Below, one piece after another: positions 61,870 to 64,000 of a DNA stretch of 64,000 nt; position 1 is the stretch's first letter; each line of letters opens with the position of its first letter. A model generated the notes under the pieces. That model was not told the origin of the DNA. It searched no databases and saw nothing but the letters and a program-made list of their open reading frames with translations. The stretch spans positions 5,968,909-6,032,908 of the forward strand of contig CAMGYJ010000007.1 of assembly GCA_946122785.1 (NCBI GenBank), in the 5' to 3' direction. A program made the translations under genes and the position numbers. The stretch is from Linum tenue. Its lineage: Eukaryota; Streptophyta; Magnoliopsida; Malpighiales; Linaceae.

Positions 61870-62463
61870 CCCATAGACAAGGGCGGACCCAGGGGTGTTT
61901 GGGAGTGTCCCCGGACACCCCTAAATTTTGGGAAAACGATTATCCAACCCCCGGTGGTAATTTACGTATTGACAAAAAAATTATAATTGATAGTTGGGGA
62001 CACCTCCTAAATTTAAAAAAGTGATTATCCTACTCTCATCTTTTAGTTTGAGTACGAGAATATAAGTGGTAGTTTGGGTAATTCAAACCTATGACACTTT
62101 TATTATTAATAAACATAATTTCCATTAGGCTACAACTCATATGTTATTCGATTTTAAACACTGTGTAATAGTATAATGTCATTCTCTATCTCTAATTATT
62201 TTCAAAATCTAACAATTAAATAAATTTCAAGCTACCCTTAATTTGTATTGATTTTCGGTTGTACGACAAGTGTTGAAAGAGTCTTTTCAGCTTTGGATTA
62301 CATCAAGAACAAGTTTAGAAATCGAATATGTGATCAGTTCGTGAATGATTGTCTAGTATGATATACAGAGACAAATTTTTTTGAACAGTGTAGACCCCAA
62401 GTGTGTTTTACAATAATTTTTTAATATGAAAACACATCGTGAATTTTTTCAAGCTGTATGACT
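61870..62463 (+). pseudogene. hAT (Tip100-like) transposon remnant with transposase C-terminus
   Basis: CAAGGGCGGACCCAGG at about 61879 resembles a Tip100-class terminus. From 62263 the plus strand encodes TTSVERVFSALDYIKNKFRN, then RICDQFVNDCLV and a stop at 62359-62361. This is the hAT dimerisation domain (TSxERxFS ... LNDCLVxYIE), and the expected Tyr-Ile-Glu continues after the stop. The rest of the transposase is missing. The right end is cut by the CACTA element. Confidence 0.75.
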
Positions 62464-64000
62464 CACTACAAAAAACATGAGGTTTGGGAACGACAAAAGT
62501 CGTCCCCGGAAATAGTCAAAATCGTCCCCATAGAATTTGGGGACGACTAAGTCGTCCCTATTGTGTGGTGCCCTATACGCTTGTCCTCTATTCTTTTGGG
62601 GACGACAAAAATTTAGGTCGTCCCCAATACAAGGGACGACATTCGTCCCCGATTCTTATACGTTGGCTTCACGTTTCTTTTTATTAAAGACCACATGTCG
62701 TCTCTATAGGCATGACTTTGATGACGATGAGTCGTCCCCTAAACATAACTTTTAGGGACAATATTGTGTCCCCTTAATCCATTTCATGATAATATTGCGG
62801 TTATTTTGGGATAATAAATTGTCCCCTTTTCTTTTTATAGGCTCGACATGTCGTCCTTATAAGTGCTATATTGGAGTCAACAAATCATTCCCAAAAGGCT
62901 TATTTAAGGACATTAAGTGGTCCCTTATACGATATATTTGGAGACGAAAAATGGTTACTGTTCTGACATTTGGGGATGAAAAATTGCCCCTTAACTTGTG
63001 CTCAACGAATCATGTACACTTTTCGAGAAAGCATATCATCCCTTACCCTTGGCTCTAGAAAAACAAGGGTTAGTACTAAGAAAATATATTTGAAGATAAC
63101 AAAGGCAAGATATAACATCTTGCCTCCAACTTTTATTTATCTGCAAAGAGAATAATTGGTTGTCATTAAGACTTATATACACAACTTCAACTACCAATCA
63201 ATAGAAAGTTTACTCGGTTTAACACTAGAAACATGTTCAACCTCTTTGCTTTTAGCACTAGATTTGCTCGGCTTGCTCTATTGCTCTTGTTGTTAAGACA
63301 GTTTCGTAGGCTAGCTTGATCTTCCAATCTTCCAACTACCACAGAGTCCAATTATGCAAACAGTAGAAGCCACTAATCATCCTTCTGTCATGGAAATGAA
63401 GGAAAAAAGTACCACAAAGTTACATATTTAAGGGAATAAATTAAAATTCATATAGCATGCAATATAAATGTTATAAATATAATCATGTACAGTGGGTGAG
63501 AACAATATCAATTAATTTGTGCCTGTTCTTTGATTTCTCCATGAATTACATTATGAAAAAGTTTGAGCGGCATACTATACCAAACATAAGGTTGAGAGAT
63601 GAGAATAACCATCAAAATATAATACTCAAGAGTACTTGCCTAGCTTCTGCTTCTCTTCCAAGTGCATGAATTCTAAATCTCCATGATCTAAGTAGCATCA
63701 ATGGACTAATGATGACTCGATATTTGCACAGGTTTTCCCCTTTGTTCCTTGATCGTTTAAGCTTGCATTATTGCTTCTTTGGCCTATTTTACGCTAGGTT
63801 GTGTTCCTTTGTCACATTTCAGGTCCTAGCACATAAAGTGAAGCATAGGCGCAAGTTTCAAGTCAATCAGAGATCAATTGGCGATTCGGGAGAAGAAACT
63901 CTGGCATGACCTGAAGAAGAATGGATTTCTACCTCACTTAATGGACAAAGAATCGTGCAAGTTTGACATGGAAAGAAAGAGGACGAGACTACGAGCGTCT
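62464..64000 (+). mobile_element. CACTA (En/Spm) transposon, left end; right end outside the window
   Basis: Begins CACTACAAAAAACATGAGG, the plant CACTA terminus, preceded by ACT as the possible 3-bp duplication. The next 500 bp carry the subterminal repeats typical of the class: GGGGACGAC/GTCGTCCCC units, several as palindromes (62539-62558, 62598-62625, 62633-62650), fading by about 62990. Beyond that, 63000-64000 is AT-rich with short open frames (63709-63909) that match nothing I know. Whether this part is still inside the element cannot be told. Confidence 0.8.

Overview
The window is nuclear DNA of a flowering plant, almost certainly a eudicot. Its genes have many GT-AG introns, and the proteins are typical of plants: a 2-oxoglutarate dioxygenase, a class III patatin-like phospholipase, plastid chorismate synthase, aminodeoxychorismate synthase and a receptor-like cytoplasmic kinase. 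AT-rich spacers are packed with plant transposons. I cannot name the species.

Layout. 1-9.5 kb: a tandem duplication of a module holding a dioxygenase gene plus a tRNA-Lys(UUU) gene. Unit 1 has an apparently sound dioxygenase (5' end outside the window) and a decayed tRNA. Unit 2 has a dioxygenase broken by one stop codon and a good tRNA. Each unit carries its own later transposon insertions. Three orphan terminal exons of an unrecognised gene lie between the units. 10.4-13.1 kb: an hAT MITE and a Pack-MULE carrying a broken piece of a CDKF;1-like kinase gene. 14.6-17.7 kb: a PLP6-like patatin gene. 20.4-27.7 kb: an hAT MITE and a nearly full-length L1-type LINE with target-site duplications. 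29-35 kb: transposon relics and a fragment resembling the start of a DUF821 (Rumi-like) gene. 35.6-40.7 kb: complete 13-exon chorismate synthase. 41.5-46.7 kb: a 13-exon aminodeoxychorismate synthase gene that is broken, including an hAT insertion inside exon 4. 47.6-54.2 kb: an hAT MITE, another MITE and a 3.4-kb non-autonomous Helitron. 54.6-58.5 kb: a CRPK1-like kinase with a 1.45-kb transposon in intron 2. 59.2-64 kb: a nested graveyard of copia, LINE and hAT sequence, with a CACTA element running off the right edge.

How the genes relate. Chorismate synthase makes chorismate in plastids, and aminodeoxychorismate synthase draws chorismate into p-aminobenzoate and folate. The two genes lie head-to-tail on the minus strand, less than 1 kb apart, which is an unusual physical linkage of consecutive enzymes. 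The second gene is dead as read here: two frameshifts, one nonsense codon and an exonic transposon. The other genes show no functional link.

The strongest general theme is a set of five short hAT elements. All have TAGGG-TGGCAAT-like ends and 8-bp target duplications, four of them perfect. Each has a different short motif amplified on both arms. All coordinates, splice sites and frames were worked out by reading the sequence. Family names rest on recognised motifs, not on database searches.
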